Positions 8,942 through 17,276 of a stretch of 64,000 bases of DNA are shown here, piece by piece. The translations under genes and the position numbers were made by a program. This DNA is from Streptomyces cyaneochromogenes. GTDB taxonomy: Bacteria; Actinomycetota; Actinomycetes; Streptomycetales; Streptomycetaceae. Within the stretch, counting starts at the first letter, position 1. Every line of letters begins with the position of its first letter. The stretch is taken from NCBI RefSeq assembly GCF_003963535.1, contig NZ_CP034539.1, positions 1,364,001 to 1,428,000 of the forward strand. The letters are read 5' to 3'. Below the pieces are notes generated by a model. The model made no database searches. It worked only from the letters and a program-made list of their open reading frames with translations, and was not told the DNA's origin.

Positions 8942-10872
8942 CCGAGACCGGGAACCGCACCTTCGGCGCCTCCGGCACCTGGCACGACCCCCAGGCTCTC
9001 GGCACCCTGCGCGCCCTGCATCGGGCGGGCACGCTCGCCACGGAGTACGGACGGGTACCGGCCCTGCTGGCACGCATGCCCGCGACCGACCTGCCGGCCG
9101 CGGGCCAGCTGCTGGCCCGGCTCGATGCGAAGGAGGTATGCCGCCACGCCGACGTGCCGGTGGTCACGGTCACCGTCACGGGCCACTCCACGGTAGCCCC
9201 CCTTGTGGCCCCCCTCACCGCCGAACTGGCCCGACACGGGCTGCTGTTGGAGGCGAGAGTCGCACCGTACGGTTCTTATCTGCAGGACCTGATGCGGCCC
9301 GCGGCGGCCGGCGAGGAGCAGCCGCAACTCACGCTGTGTCTGCTCGACGCGCACACGGTCTTCGACGACGTCACCGTGCCCTGGCGGGTCGAGGACGTCG
9401 AGGCAGCGGCACGGGCCCGGCTCTCGCTCGTCGCCGGCGCCGTGCGCACCCACCAGGAGGCCGGGCGTGGCCTGCTCGTCCTCAACACCGTGCCTCTGCA
9501 CCGCCGTTACACCCACCAGCTGGTCGACCTGCGCTCCCGCGCCCGGCTCGGCGCGGTGTGGCGGGACTTCAACCTCGGTCTGCTGTCCCTCGCCGAGCAG
9601 CACCCCGGGGTGGTCGTCGTGGACCTCGATCCGCTGGTGGCCGAGGGCGTTCCCGCGTGCGATCCACGCACCGCGCAGTACGCCCGCGCCCGGCTGTCCG
9701 ACGCGCTGCTCGCCGCCTACGCCCGGGAGGCCGCCCACGTCGTCCGCGCGCGCCTGGGCCGCACCCGCAAGTGTCTGGTGCTGGACCTGGACGGCACGCT
9801 GTGGGGAGGGGTGCTCGGCGAGGACGGGCCCGGCGGCGTCGACCTCGGCTCCGGCCTGCGGGGCGAGGCCTTCCAGGAGTTCCAGCGGGTGCTCGGGCAA
9901 CTCGGCGCGCAGGGCGTGCTGCTGGCGGTGAGCAGCAAGAACGACACCGACGCGGTGCGCGAGATGCTGCGCACCCATCCGGCCATGGTGCTGCGTGAGG
10001 ACGACTTCGTCCGCGTCAACGCCAACTGGAAGGCGAAGCACGACAATCTCCGCGACATCGCCGACCGGCTCGGGCTCGGCCTGGACAGCTTCGTCTTCGT
10101 CGACGACAGCCTCTTCGAGTGCGGGCTGGTCGCCGAGCAGCTGCCCGAGGTCGCCGTCGTCCGGGTCGACGAGGAGCCCGCCCTGCACCCCTCGGCGCTG
10201 CTGGCCGACGGCTGGTTCGACCTGTTCGAGCTCACCGAGGCCGACCGGGAACGGGCCGGCCGCTACCGCACCGAGGCCCTGCGGCAGGAATTCCGCGAGG
10301 ACTTCGGTTCCTACCAGGACTATCTCGAAGGACTCGGGCTGGAGGTCCTCCTGCGGCCGCCGGAGGAGTCGGAGATCGCCCGGGTCTCCCAGCTCACGCT
10401 GCGCACCAACCAGTTCCACCTGGCCACCGAACGCCTTCAGGTCCCGCAGGTGTCGGCGCGGATGGAGCGCCCGGGGCTGCACGTGATCGCGGTGCGGGCG
10501 CGCGACCGGTTCGGCGACCACGGCCTGGTCGGCGCCCTGTTCCTGCGGCGCGACGCGGAGGTGCTGCGCATCGACAACTTCGTCCTCAGCTGCCGGGTGT
10601 TCTCCCGGGGCATCGAGAGCGCCTGCGTGACGGCGGTGCTGGAGTTCGCCCGTGACACCGGCGCGGGCGCCGTGACGGGCCGCTATCGGCCCACGCCCCG
10701 CAACTCCGCGTTCGCCTCCTTCTATGCCGAGCACGGCTTCGCCGTCACCGGCACCGATCCGGACCACCCCGACGCCGTCACCCTGCGGCACGACCTCGGC
10801 GACATCACCCCTGCCCCCGCCCATCTGCGGCTGCAAGCCGCGTTCGGGCCGTTCGACGGAGACTCCGCATGA
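8938..10872 (+). CDS. FkbH-type HAD-IIIC glyceryl-ACP synthase
   Basis: 644 residues. The N-terminal region (about 1-270) resembles the SGNH-like part of full-length FkbH proteins. The HAD core begins at CLVLDLDGTLWGGVLGEDG (Asp283, Asp285, Thr287), followed by VSSKND and VFVDDSLFE. A GNAT-like C-terminal part contains FGDHGLVGALF and SCRVFSRGIESA. Characterised relatives take 1,3-bisphosphoglycerate, remove a phosphate and load the D-glyceryl unit onto an ACP. The ACP gene immediately downstream (ATGA overlap) is the expected partner. The product supplies either a methoxymalonyl-type extender or the C3 unit of a tetronate. No methoxymalonyl dehydrogenases or methyltransferase are present, which favours the tetronate role. 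Confidence 0.93.
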   Translation: MTETGNRTFGASGTWHDPQALGTLRALHRAGTLATEYGRVPALLARMPATDLPAAGQLLARLDAKEVCRHADVPVVTVTVTGHSTVAPLVAPLTAELARHGLLLEARVAPYGSYLQDLMRPAAAGEEQPQLTLCLLDAHTVFDDVTVPWRVEDVEAAARARLSLVAGAVRTHQEAGRGLLVLNTVPLHRRYTHQLVDLRSRARLGAVWRDFNLGLLSLAEQHPGVVVVDLDPLVAEGVPACDPRTAQYARARLSDALLAAYAREAAHVVRARLGRTRKCLVLDLDGTLWGGVLGEDGPGGVDLGSGLRGEAFQEFQRVLGQLGAQGVLLAVSSKNDTDAVREMLRTHPAMVLREDDFVRVNANWKAKHDNLRDIADRLGLGLDSFVFVDDSLFECGLVAEQLPEVAVVRVDEEPALHPSALLADGWFDLFELTEADRERAGRYRTEALRQEFREDFGSYQDYLEGLGLEVLLRPPEESEIARVSQLTLRTNQFHLATERLQVPQVSARMERPGLHVIAVRARDRFGDHGLVGALFLRRDAEVLRIDNFVLSCRVFSRGIESACVTAVLEFARDTGAGAVTGRYRPTPRNSAFASFYAEHGFAVTGTDPDHPDAVTLRHDLGDITPAPAHLRLQAAFGPFDGDSA

Positions 10873-11108
10873 CCACTGCCCTCGCCGACACCGAAGAGTT
10901 CCGCACGCTCCTGGAGGAGGAACTCGGCCTGCAGGTCCGGGCCGAGGATCTCGACCGCCCCCTGGACGACTTCCCCGACTGGGACTCGGTGCTGCTGCTG
11001 CGGCTGGTGACCGTCGTGGAGAACCTCGTCGGCCGGCCCATCCCAGTGGTCGACCTGCTGGAGGCGAGGACCTTCCGGCAGATGTACGAAGTGGTGGCGG
11101 GCCGGTGA
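10869..11108 (+). CDS. Acyl carrier protein (glyceryl-ACP partner of FkbH)
   Basis: 79-residue free-standing ACP with the attachment motif DFPDWDSVLLLRL (Ser40). The DWDS form rather than DSLD/E is common among FkbH-partner ACPs. The start overlaps the FkbH stop and the stop overlaps the next gene (GTGA), so it sits within one coupled operon. It probably carries the glyceryl thioester to the KAS III-like enzyme. Confidence 0.93.
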   Translation: MTTALADTEEFRTLLEEELGLQVRAEDLDRPLDDFPDWDSVLLLRLVTVVENLVGRPIPVVDLLEARTFRQMYEVVAGR

Positions 11109-11356
11109 CCACCCCCCAGGTCGATCCCGCACTCGTATCCGCCGAACCCGGAACCTGCCTGCACTTCCGCGCCCTGTTCCTCGACACCCAGCTGGACCTC
11201 GTCCTGTCCCCCGGCTTCGGCAGGCGGATGCGGGCCGGACTCGCCCGCCTCGTCACCGGCGGTGGGAACGGGCCGGGGACCGGCGGCGCGTCCGAGGTCC
11301 CGGCGCGTGTCCCGGAAGAGGCACGTGTCCCCGAAGAGAAAGGAACGGCCCGGTGA
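11105..11356 (+). CDS. Small unknown protein, 83 residues, in biosynthetic operon
   Basis: GTG 11105 overlaps the ACP stop and TGA 11354-11356 overlaps the next start, so genes on both sides fix the frame. The first 50 residues are mixed and compact (CLHFRALFLDTQLDLVLSPG). The rest is a low-complexity Gly/Pro/Glu tail in which the segment VPEEARVPEE is a near-duplicate pair. No signal peptide, membrane segment or recognised domain. It could be a small accessory factor of the cluster or a decayed remnant. The tight overlaps favour a translated gene. Confidence 0.6.
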   Translation: MTTPQVDPALVSAEPGTCLHFRALFLDTQLDLVLSPGFGRRMRAGLARLVTGGGNGPGTGGASEVPARVPEEARVPEEKGTAR

Positions 11357-12462
11357 TCCCCGTAGCCGAGTTGCGCAGGTTCGCCCTTCCCCACGCGTAC
11401 GCCCAGGGCATCCCCGCAGATGTCGTCCACCGGGTGATGCGGAACCTCGATGAGGACGCCAAGGGCGAAGGCCCCGGCGTCTGGACCCACGAGTGGTCGT
11501 CGCTCGCGAAGGCGGCCGAGGCACGCGGCCGCGATCTGGACGCGGTTCGCTACTACACGATGGCCCGCTTCCCGTACGTCGACGGGCCGAGCCGGCAGGC
11601 GGCACAGAGCGCCGGTGTGGAGGCCTTCGACCGCTGGCGCAAACGCGTCCGCGGCATCTCCCGGCTCGATCTGCCCTTCGACGGGGCGGGCTTCGCCTGC
11701 TGGGCCGCCGGGCTGTCCCAGCGCAGCAGGCTCCCGCTCATCCTCGTTCTGGGCGGCGTCACCAGTACGAAGGAGCAGTGGGCTCCGGTGCTGGCCGGAG
11801 CCGACCGGCTCGGCGCGGCCGTCGTGGTCACGGAACTGCCAGGCGTCGGCGAGAACACCCTCACCTACGGATCGGACAGCACGCGCATGCTCACGTATCT
11901 CCTCGACCTGCTCGGCCGTGCCGCCGACGCCTCCCGTACCTGTGTCGTGGGCCTGAGCTTCGGCGGGCATCTCGCCCTGCGACACGCGCTGGAGGACGAT
12001 CGCATCCGGGGACTGGCGACCGCCGGGGCCCCGGTGCGCGACTTCTTCACCCGCGCCGCGCACCTCACACCGCTGCCCCGCCTGATGACGCTGACCCTGT
12101 CCCATGTGATGCGGACGCCGGTGGACCGGCTCCCGGCCGCCCTCGCCGACTGGGGCGTCGACGAGGAGGGGCTGACCCGACTGCGCACCCCGGTCGCGTA
12201 CGCGGCGAGCCGCGACGACGAGGTCGCGCCGCCGTCCGACGTCCGGTTGCTGGAGCAGACCGTGCCGCACCTGCGCCTGGTCGAGAACGACGCCCTCGGC
12301 GGCCGGCCCGACCAGGCCGCCGAGACCCGGCTGTGGCTGCTGTCGCAGGCGCTGCGCATGGCCGGCACGGCGAGCGGCATCCGCCGGGCCGCCTCGGCCC
12401 GGGCCCGGGTCCTGCGCACACGCCGCCGCCTCGCCCGTACATCGCCCGGAGCCCCTGCATGA
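11353..12462 (+). CDS. Alpha/beta hydrolase, FrsA/pseudooxynicotine-hydrolase type, likely lacking catalytic His
   Basis: 369 residues: a helical N-terminal lid region (about 1-105) and an alpha/beta hydrolase core. Nucleophile elbow GLSFGGHLALR (Ser202) and acid loop AASRDDEVAPP (Asp288 or 289) are clear. The C-terminal segment where the His should lie reads ENDALGGRPD (about 311-320), with no histidine. The paralogue at 18686-19888 has GAGEHCQEG at the equivalent place. In agglomerin-type clusters an alpha/beta hydrolase acts late on the tetronate ring, so this one may tailor or cyclise the product; that is inference from gene content. It is coupled to both neighbours by stop/start overlaps. 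Confidence 0.85.
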   Translation: MIPVAELRRFALPHAYAQGIPADVVHRVMRNLDEDAKGEGPGVWTHEWSSLAKAAEARGRDLDAVRYYTMARFPYVDGPSRQAAQSAGVEAFDRWRKRVRGISRLDLPFDGAGFACWAAGLSQRSRLPLILVLGGVTSTKEQWAPVLAGADRLGAAVVVTELPGVGENTLTYGSDSTRMLTYLLDLLGRAADASRTCVVGLSFGGHLALRHALEDDRIRGLATAGAPVRDFFTRAAHLTPLPRLMTLTLSHVMRTPVDRLPAALADWGVDEEGLTRLRTPVAYAASRDDEVAPPSDVRLLEQTVPHLRLVENDALGGRPDQAAETRLWLLSQALRMAGTASGIRRAASARARVLRTRRRLARTSPGAPA

Positions 12463-13265
12463 CCACGACGGCTCCGACGTCCTGCCTCGGCCGGGCGCCC
12501 CGCGAGGGCGCCCGGCTCAGGCTGTTCTGCTTCCACCACGCGGGCGGCGGCGCCTCGTTCTTCAGCTCGTGGCCCGGTCGCCTTCCGTTCGACGTCGACG
12601 TCCTGCCGGTGCAGTTGCCGGGCCGCGAGGCGCGCTACCGCGAGCCCCGCTTCCAGGACGCCGGCGAGGTCGTCGAGGCCCTCGGGCGCGAACTCGCGCC
12701 TCGGCTCGACGAGGGGCCCTGGGCCGCCTACGGCCACAGCATGGGCGCGATGGTGGCCTTCGCGCTGACGGCGGCCCGGCTGCGCGCGGGCGGCCGCCCT
12801 CCCGAGGCCCTGTTCCTCGGGGCGTACGCGGCGCCGTACGTGTCGCCGTCGCTGCCGCCGCCCGACCGGTACGACGACCACGAACTGGCCCGTCTCCTGG
12901 TGGACTTCGGCGGGCTGAGTCCGCGGTTCCTCGGACGGGACGACTGGCTGCGGGTGCTGCTGCCCATCCTCCGCGACGACCTGCGGGTCTGCGCGACCCA
13001 CCACCGGGCGGGACTGCCGGACCCGGACGACGAACGGGCCCGGCTGCCGCTCCACGTCGAGGCTTTCGCGGGCGTCGACGACCCGCTCGTCACCCCGGGC
13101 GCGGTGCGGGCCTGGGGGAGGTACGTGAACAGCTTCCGCATGACCACCGTCCCCGGCGGTCACTTCTTTCCGCGCCAGGCACCCGATCCGTTCTTCGACC
13201 GGCTCAGCCCTTCGCTGGCCCGGCTTCTCGCGGGACTGGGCGGACCACCTTCGGCACCCGGTTGA
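12459..13265 (+). CDS. Type II thioesterase
   Basis: 268 residues, GrsT/TesA family, a free-standing alpha/beta hydrolase that clears misprimed or stalled acyl groups from carrier proteins. It opens with RLFCFHHAGGGASFF, has the nucleophile motif YGHSMGAMVAFAL (Ser94), an acid region GVDDPLVTPG and the His in PGGHFF. It may alternatively release the final product, because the PKS has no TE domain. Last gene of the cluster operon; its 3' end overlaps the converging hydrolase gene by 62 bp. Confidence 0.93.
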   Translation: MTTTAPTSCLGRAPREGARLRLFCFHHAGGGASFFSSWPGRLPFDVDVLPVQLPGREARYREPRFQDAGEVVEALGRELAPRLDEGPWAAYGHSMGAMVAFALTAARLRAGGRPPEALFLGAYAAPYVSPSLPPPDRYDDHELARLLVDFGGLSPRFLGRDDWLRVLLPILRDDLRVCATHHRAGLPDPDDERARLPLHVEAFAGVDDPLVTPGAVRAWGRYVNSFRMTTVPGGHFFPRQAPDPFFDRLSPSLARLLAGLGGPPSAPG

Positions 13266-14082
13266 TGCGTCGTTGGATGTCGTCGGCGTTCTTCTCGTAC
13301 AGCCTGGGCTGCTCCTGGACGCCCGGCATGACCCACAGCGGGCGTGACGAGGCGTCGGCGAAGCGGAGTCCGAGGGTGTCGGGCCGCAGTCCGGTCAGGG
13401 TGAGCGCGAAGGGTTCCAGGTAGTCGATGCCGGCGTCCGAAGTGAGCCGGAACGGCCGGTCGTGGCCCGGGTAGACCACGTCGGACACGGTAAGGACCCG
13501 TTCGATGCTGCGGGCGGCCTGGTCGGCGTCCCAGAAGACCAGGGGGTTGCGTTTGGTGAGGGCGACGTACGCGAAGTGCAGGGCGTCGCCGGTGATGGTG
13601 GCGCGCCCCCGCTCGGTCTGCACGACCACGCCGATGCTGCCGGGCGAGTGGCCGGGCAGGCCGATGACGTCCACGCCCGGGATGATCTCCTCCCCGTCCG
13701 TGACCTCGCGGACGGGGAGTTGTTCGAGGAGCAGCCCCGTCCAGGCGGGCGTGGCCCAGTCGTTGGCGTGCGGGGTGTGCGCGTACCGGCGCTCGTCGGG
13801 GTGGAGGACGAGGGTGGCCTGCGGGAACAGGTCGATGTTCTGGACGTGGTCCCAGTGGGCGTGGGTGAGGACGACGGTGTCGATGTCCTCGGCGTCGAGG
13901 CCGTGTGCGGCGAGCGCGTTCCACAGGAAGGGGCGGCGGCCGACGTGGGCGGCGTCGACGAGGATGTTCCGGTGCCGTCCGGCGGCGTCCGGGCCGCGTA
14001 CCAGGAACACCCCGCAGAAGGCGGGATAGCCCTGGTCGGTGTCGATGGCGAAGCCGGGCAGGAGGATGTCGATCGTCGGCAT
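13204..14082 (-). CDS. Metallo-beta-lactamase-fold hydrolase
   Basis: 292 residues from ATG 14082 (GGGAG upstream). The metal site THAHWDH (HxHxDH), a later His in LPGHSPGS, the Asp in TGDALHF and a final His in YPGHDRP give a complete binuclear zinc site of the glyoxalase II/lactonase-like MBL group. It is the last gene of a minus-strand operon with an acyl-CoA synthetase, thiolase and transporter, so a lactone or thioester hydrolase is plausible. The 3' end runs 62 bp into the converging thioesterase gene. Confidence 0.87.
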   Translation of the reverse strand: MPTIDILLPGFAIDTDQGYPAFCGVFLVRGPDAAGRHRNILVDAAHVGRRPFLWNALAAHGLDAEDIDTVVLTHAHWDHVQNIDLFPQATLVLHPDERRYAHTPHANDWATPAWTGLLLEQLPVREVTDGEEIIPGVDVIGLPGHSPGSIGVVVQTERGRATITGDALHFAYVALTKRNPLVFWDADQAARSIERVLTVSDVVYPGHDRPFRLTSDAGIDYLEPFALTLTGLRPDTLGLRFADASSRPLWVMPGVQEQPRLYEKNADDIQRRINRVPKVVRPVPREAGPAKG

Positions 14083-14109
14083 GGAACTCCCTTGGTCGGT
14101 GGGCGGGTT

Positions 14110-14167
14110 GCCCGCTTTCACTGGTCCTGCAGGGCGTACGGCCCGCTTTCACTGGTCCTGCAGGGCG
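14110..14167. repeat. Tandem 27-bp direct repeat overlapping a gene end
   Basis: Two identical 27-base copies (14110-14136 and 14141-14167), each beginning GCCCGCTTTCACTGG, are separated by TACG, a 31-base period. The second copy includes the last codons and stop of the acyl-CoA synthetase gene. The first lies in the spacer before the downstream gene, so the 3' end of the synthetase gene has been tandemly duplicated. Confidence 0.9.
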
Positions 14168-16098
14168 GTACGGATCGCGTCGAGGCCGGCCGGGTTGACG
14201 AGGGTGGACAGGTCACCGAGCGCCTCGCCGGTGACGAGGCTGCGGATGAGCCGCCGCATCACCTTGCCGTTGCGGGTCCTGGGCAGCTCCGGTACGGCGA
14301 CCACCCGGCTGGGCCGGAACGCGGGGCCGAGCGCGTGGGCCACCCGTGCGCGGATCCGCTCGGCTTCCGGTGCGCCGAGGGGCCGCCCGGCCGCCGGGAC
14401 CGCGAAGCACCACACGGCCTCGCCCTTGACGGGGTGCGGTATCCCGACCGCGGCCGCCTCTGCGACGGCCGGGTCGCCGACGACGGCGTCCTCGACCTCG
14501 GCGGGCCCGAGGCGTTTGCCGGCCACCTTGATGACGTCGTCGAGGCGGCCGTGGACGAACCACTCGTCACCGGTCCGGGAGACGAGGTCGCCGTGGGACC
14601 AGCGGCCCGGCCTCCGGCCGAAGTAGGTGTCGGCGAAGCGCTCCCGCGCTCGCCACAGTCCCCGGGTCATGCCGGGCCAGGAGTGCCGCACGACCAGTTC
14701 ACCGACGTGTCCTTCGGGCGGCTCGGTGTCCTGGTCGTCCTCGATCGCCGCGTCGATGCCCAGGCAGGGCCCCGAGAAACTGCACGGCGACTGGGGCAGG
14801 GTGGGCGCGGAGGCGAGCAGGGATCCGCCGACCTCGGTGCCGCCGCAGATGTTGATCACCGGGCAGCGTTTGCCGCCGAAGTCGGCGAAGTACCAGCGCC
14901 ACGCCTCCTCGGTCCACGGCTCGCCGGTGGAGCCGAGGACGCGCAACCGGGACGGTGCCGGAGGCTTCGGGTCGCGGCCCATCAGCATGCGGGCCAGGCT
15001 GGGCGAGCTGCCGAAGACGGTGACCCCGTGGTCGTCGAGCAGCCGCCACAGGCGGGTGACGTCCGGATGGTCGATCGCGCCCTGGTACGCCAGGACGCAG
15101 GCGCCGGCGAGGGTGGCGCCCACGGCGACGAGCGGGAACATGATCCAGCCGGGGTCGGTGACCCAGAAGGCCACGTCGTCCGGCCGCAGGTCGAGGTTGT
15201 ACCGGGTCTCGCTGCCGACCTGGACCGGGAAGCCGCCGTGGGTGTGCATCGCGCCCTTGGGGCGCCCGGTGGTGCCCGAGGTGTGCAGCAGGAGGAAGGG
15301 GGTGCCGGTGGGGAGCGAGACGGTCTCGGCGGGCTCGGCGCCGGAGAGGCTGTGCCAGGTCGTCGTCGCGGGCCCCGGCGAGGCGGTCGGCTCGTCCTGC
15401 GACACGTCGCCCGTCTCTTCCTGAACGACGACGAGATGACGTACGCACGTGGCCTTTTCCAGTGCTGTACGGGCCACCGTCTCCATGTCGTACCGGCGGC
15501 CGTGCCGGGTGGCGGCCGCCGCGGTGACCAGGACCTTCGCCCCGGCGTCGACAAGCCGTACGGCGATCGCCTCGGTGCCGAAGCCGGAGAACAGCGGCAC
15601 CAGCACGGCGCCGATGCGCGCGCAGGCGAAGAGCAGGACGAAGGCCTCGGGACCGGTTGGCAGATACCCGGCCACCCGGTCGCCCTGCACGACCCCGAGG
15701 GCGCGCAGTCCGCCTGCCACCCGGGCGCTGCGGGCGGCGACCTCGTCGTACGTGAGAACCCCCTTCGTGCCGTCCTCCCGCTCCCAGCGCAGTGCGGGAG
15801 CCCGCCCGCGCCCCTGCCGTAGATGGCGGTGGAGACAGGAGTCCACGAGGTTGGTGTGTCCGCCCGGGAACCAGCGGGTGGAGGCGATGCCTCCGGTGTC
15901 GTCGCACACGCGCGTCGGCGGCGTGTGCCAGACGATGCCGATGTCCGCCGCGGCCCGTTCCCAGAACCACTGGGGGTGGGTGACGGACCTGGTCTGCAGT
16001 TCGCGGTAGCCGCCGTCGATGCCGTGCTTGCGGCAGAAGGCCGCGATGTTGCCGTGTTCGGTGAACTCCGGCGTGGGATGCCAGACGTACTCGCTCAT
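14149..16098 (-). CDS. Acyl-CoA synthetase, acetoacetyl-CoA synthetase-like
   Basis: 649 residues from ATG 16098, overlapping the thiolase stop (ATGA). It has the N-terminal ACAS-type region (WHPTPEFTEHGNIAAFCRKH). ANL motifs follow in order: LLHTSGTTGRPKGAMHTH, ICGGTEVGG, the hinge region FVHGRLDDVIKVAGKRLGP and the catalytic Lys in PRTRNGKVMRR. Length and the N-terminal region fit the acetyl/acetoacetyl-CoA synthetase branch. With the adjacent thiolase it would activate a short keto or carboxylic acid as a CoA ester for thiolytic cleavage. Confidence 0.9.
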   Translation of the reverse strand: MSEYVWHPTPEFTEHGNIAAFCRKHGIDGGYRELQTRSVTHPQWFWERAAADIGIVWHTPPTRVCDDTGGIASTRWFPGGHTNLVDSCLHRHLRQGRGRAPALRWEREDGTKGVLTYDEVAARSARVAGGLRALGVVQGDRVAGYLPTGPEAFVLLFACARIGAVLVPLFSGFGTEAIAVRLVDAGAKVLVTAAAATRHGRRYDMETVARTALEKATCVRHLVVVQEETGDVSQDEPTASPGPATTTWHSLSGAEPAETVSLPTGTPFLLLHTSGTTGRPKGAMHTHGGFPVQVGSETRYNLDLRPDDVAFWVTDPGWIMFPLVAVGATLAGACVLAYQGAIDHPDVTRLWRLLDDHGVTVFGSSPSLARMLMGRDPKPPAPSRLRVLGSTGEPWTEEAWRWYFADFGGKRCPVINICGGTEVGGSLLASAPTLPQSPCSFSGPCLGIDAAIEDDQDTEPPEGHVGELVVRHSWPGMTRGLWRARERFADTYFGRRPGRWSHGDLVSRTGDEWFVHGRLDDVIKVAGKRLGPAEVEDAVVGDPAVAEAAAVGIPHPVKGEAVWCFAVPAAGRPLGAPEAERIRARVAHALGPAFRPSRVVAVPELPRTRNGKVMRRLIRSLVTGEALGDLSTLVNPAGLDAIRTALQDQ

Positions 16099-17270
16099 CG
16101 GGTCCCGTCCGGGTTCTCGATCAGTGCGGCGATTCCCTGGCCGCCGCCGATGCACAGGGCGATCACGGCCAACCGGCCGCCCGTGCGGCGCAGTTCGTGA
16201 GCCGCCTTGAGCAACAGGACGGTTCCCGTGGCGCCGATGGGATGGCCGAGGGCGATCGCCCCGCCGTTCGGGTTGACGCGGTCCGGATCGAGCTTGAGTT
16301 CGTCCATGACGGCCAGGACCTGGGCGGCGAACGCCTCGTTGAGTTCGATCACGTCGATCGCGTCCAGGGTGAGGCCGTTGCGATGCAGCAGGCTGCGGAT
16401 CGCCTCGGCCGGGGCGACGCCCATGATCTCCGGCTCCAGCGCGGTGACGACCGCGTCGCGCAGCCGGCACAGCGGTGCGGCGCCGGGGGTGAGATCGGCC
16501 GAGCGCATCAGCAGCACGGCGGCGGCGCCGTCGTTGATGCCGGCGGAGTTCCCGGCGGTGATCGTGCCGTTCTGCGAGAACACGGGAGCCAGGCCGGCGA
16601 GCTTGTCCACCGTCGTGCCGGGCCGGGGATGTTCGTCCCGCTCCACGACGCCGCCCGGGGTGGCCACGGGCACGATCTGCTCGTCGAAACGTCCCTCGCG
16701 GACGGCGACGGCGGCCCGGCGCTGACTCTCGGCGGCCCACCCGTCCTGGCGCTGCCGCGAGATGTCGTACCGGTCCGCCACCACCTCGCCCGTCATGCCC
16801 ATCGGGTAACGCCCGAAGGGGTCGGTGACCAGGGAGACGGTGCCGTCCACGGTCGGCTCTCCCGGCACCTCGTCGGGGGCCCGTTCGCTGTAGTCGAGCA
16901 GCGGCTGACGGGTCATCGACTCGTTGCCGCCCGCCACGACGACGTCCGCCTCGCCGAGGGTGAGGCTCTGCGCGGCCGACCAGACGGCCTGCAGTCCGGA
17001 CCCGCACAGCCTGTTGACGTTGTACGCGGGGGTCGTCACGGGTAGCCCGGCGGCCAGGGACGCACGCCGGGCGTTGAACGCGTCAGGGCCCACCTGGCCC
17101 ACGCAGCCCAGGACGACCTCGCTCACGGCGCCGAGGTCCAGCCCACCGCCGACGACCGCCTCGCGGATCACGAGGGCGCCCAGCCGGTGCGCGGGAGTCG
17201 AGCTCAGTGCGCCCTTGTATCGACCGATCGGGGTACGCGCCCCGTGGACGACGGCGATGTCTACGGGCAT
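16095..17270 (-). CDS. Acetyl-CoA acetyltransferase (thiolase)
   Basis: 391 residues. Acylated Cys89 in NVNRLCGSGLQAVWSA, the C-terminal GHPIGATGTVLL His motif and the second Cys in ALCIGGGQG are all present, so the catalytic set is complete. The catabolic direction (thiolysis of 3-ketoacyl-CoA) is favoured by the neighbouring acyl-CoA synthetase and importer. The gene lies 6 bases downstream of the MFS gene in the same operon. Confidence 0.94.
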   Translation of the reverse strand: MPVDIAVVHGARTPIGRYKGALSSTPAHRLGALVIREAVVGGGLDLGAVSEVVLGCVGQVGPDAFNARRASLAAGLPVTTPAYNVNRLCGSGLQAVWSAAQSLTLGEADVVVAGGNESMTRQPLLDYSERAPDEVPGEPTVDGTVSLVTDPFGRYPMGMTGEVVADRYDISRQRQDGWAAESQRRAAVAVREGRFDEQIVPVATPGGVVERDEHPRPGTTVDKLAGLAPVFSQNGTITAGNSAGINDGAAAVLLMRSADLTPGAAPLCRLRDAVVTALEPEIMGVAPAEAIRSLLHRNGLTLDAIDVIELNEAFAAQVLAVMDELKLDPDRVNPNGGAIALGHPIGATGTVLLLKAAHELRRTGGRLAVIALCIGGGQGIAALIENPDGTR

Positions 17271-17276
17271 CGGGGG

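Noticed and set aside
8938..11108. Methoxymalonyl-ACP pathway for FkbH and its ACP
   Set aside because: The dehydrogenases and O-methyltransferase that always accompany FkbH in that pathway are missing, while a KAS III-like gene is adjacent.
8611..12270. 1219-codon open frame on the minus strand
   Set aside because: It lies antisense to five clearly coding genes (KAS III, FkbH, ACP, small protein, hydrolase); its translation is a Gly/Arg/Val/Gln/His-rich shadow product of high GC with no domain.
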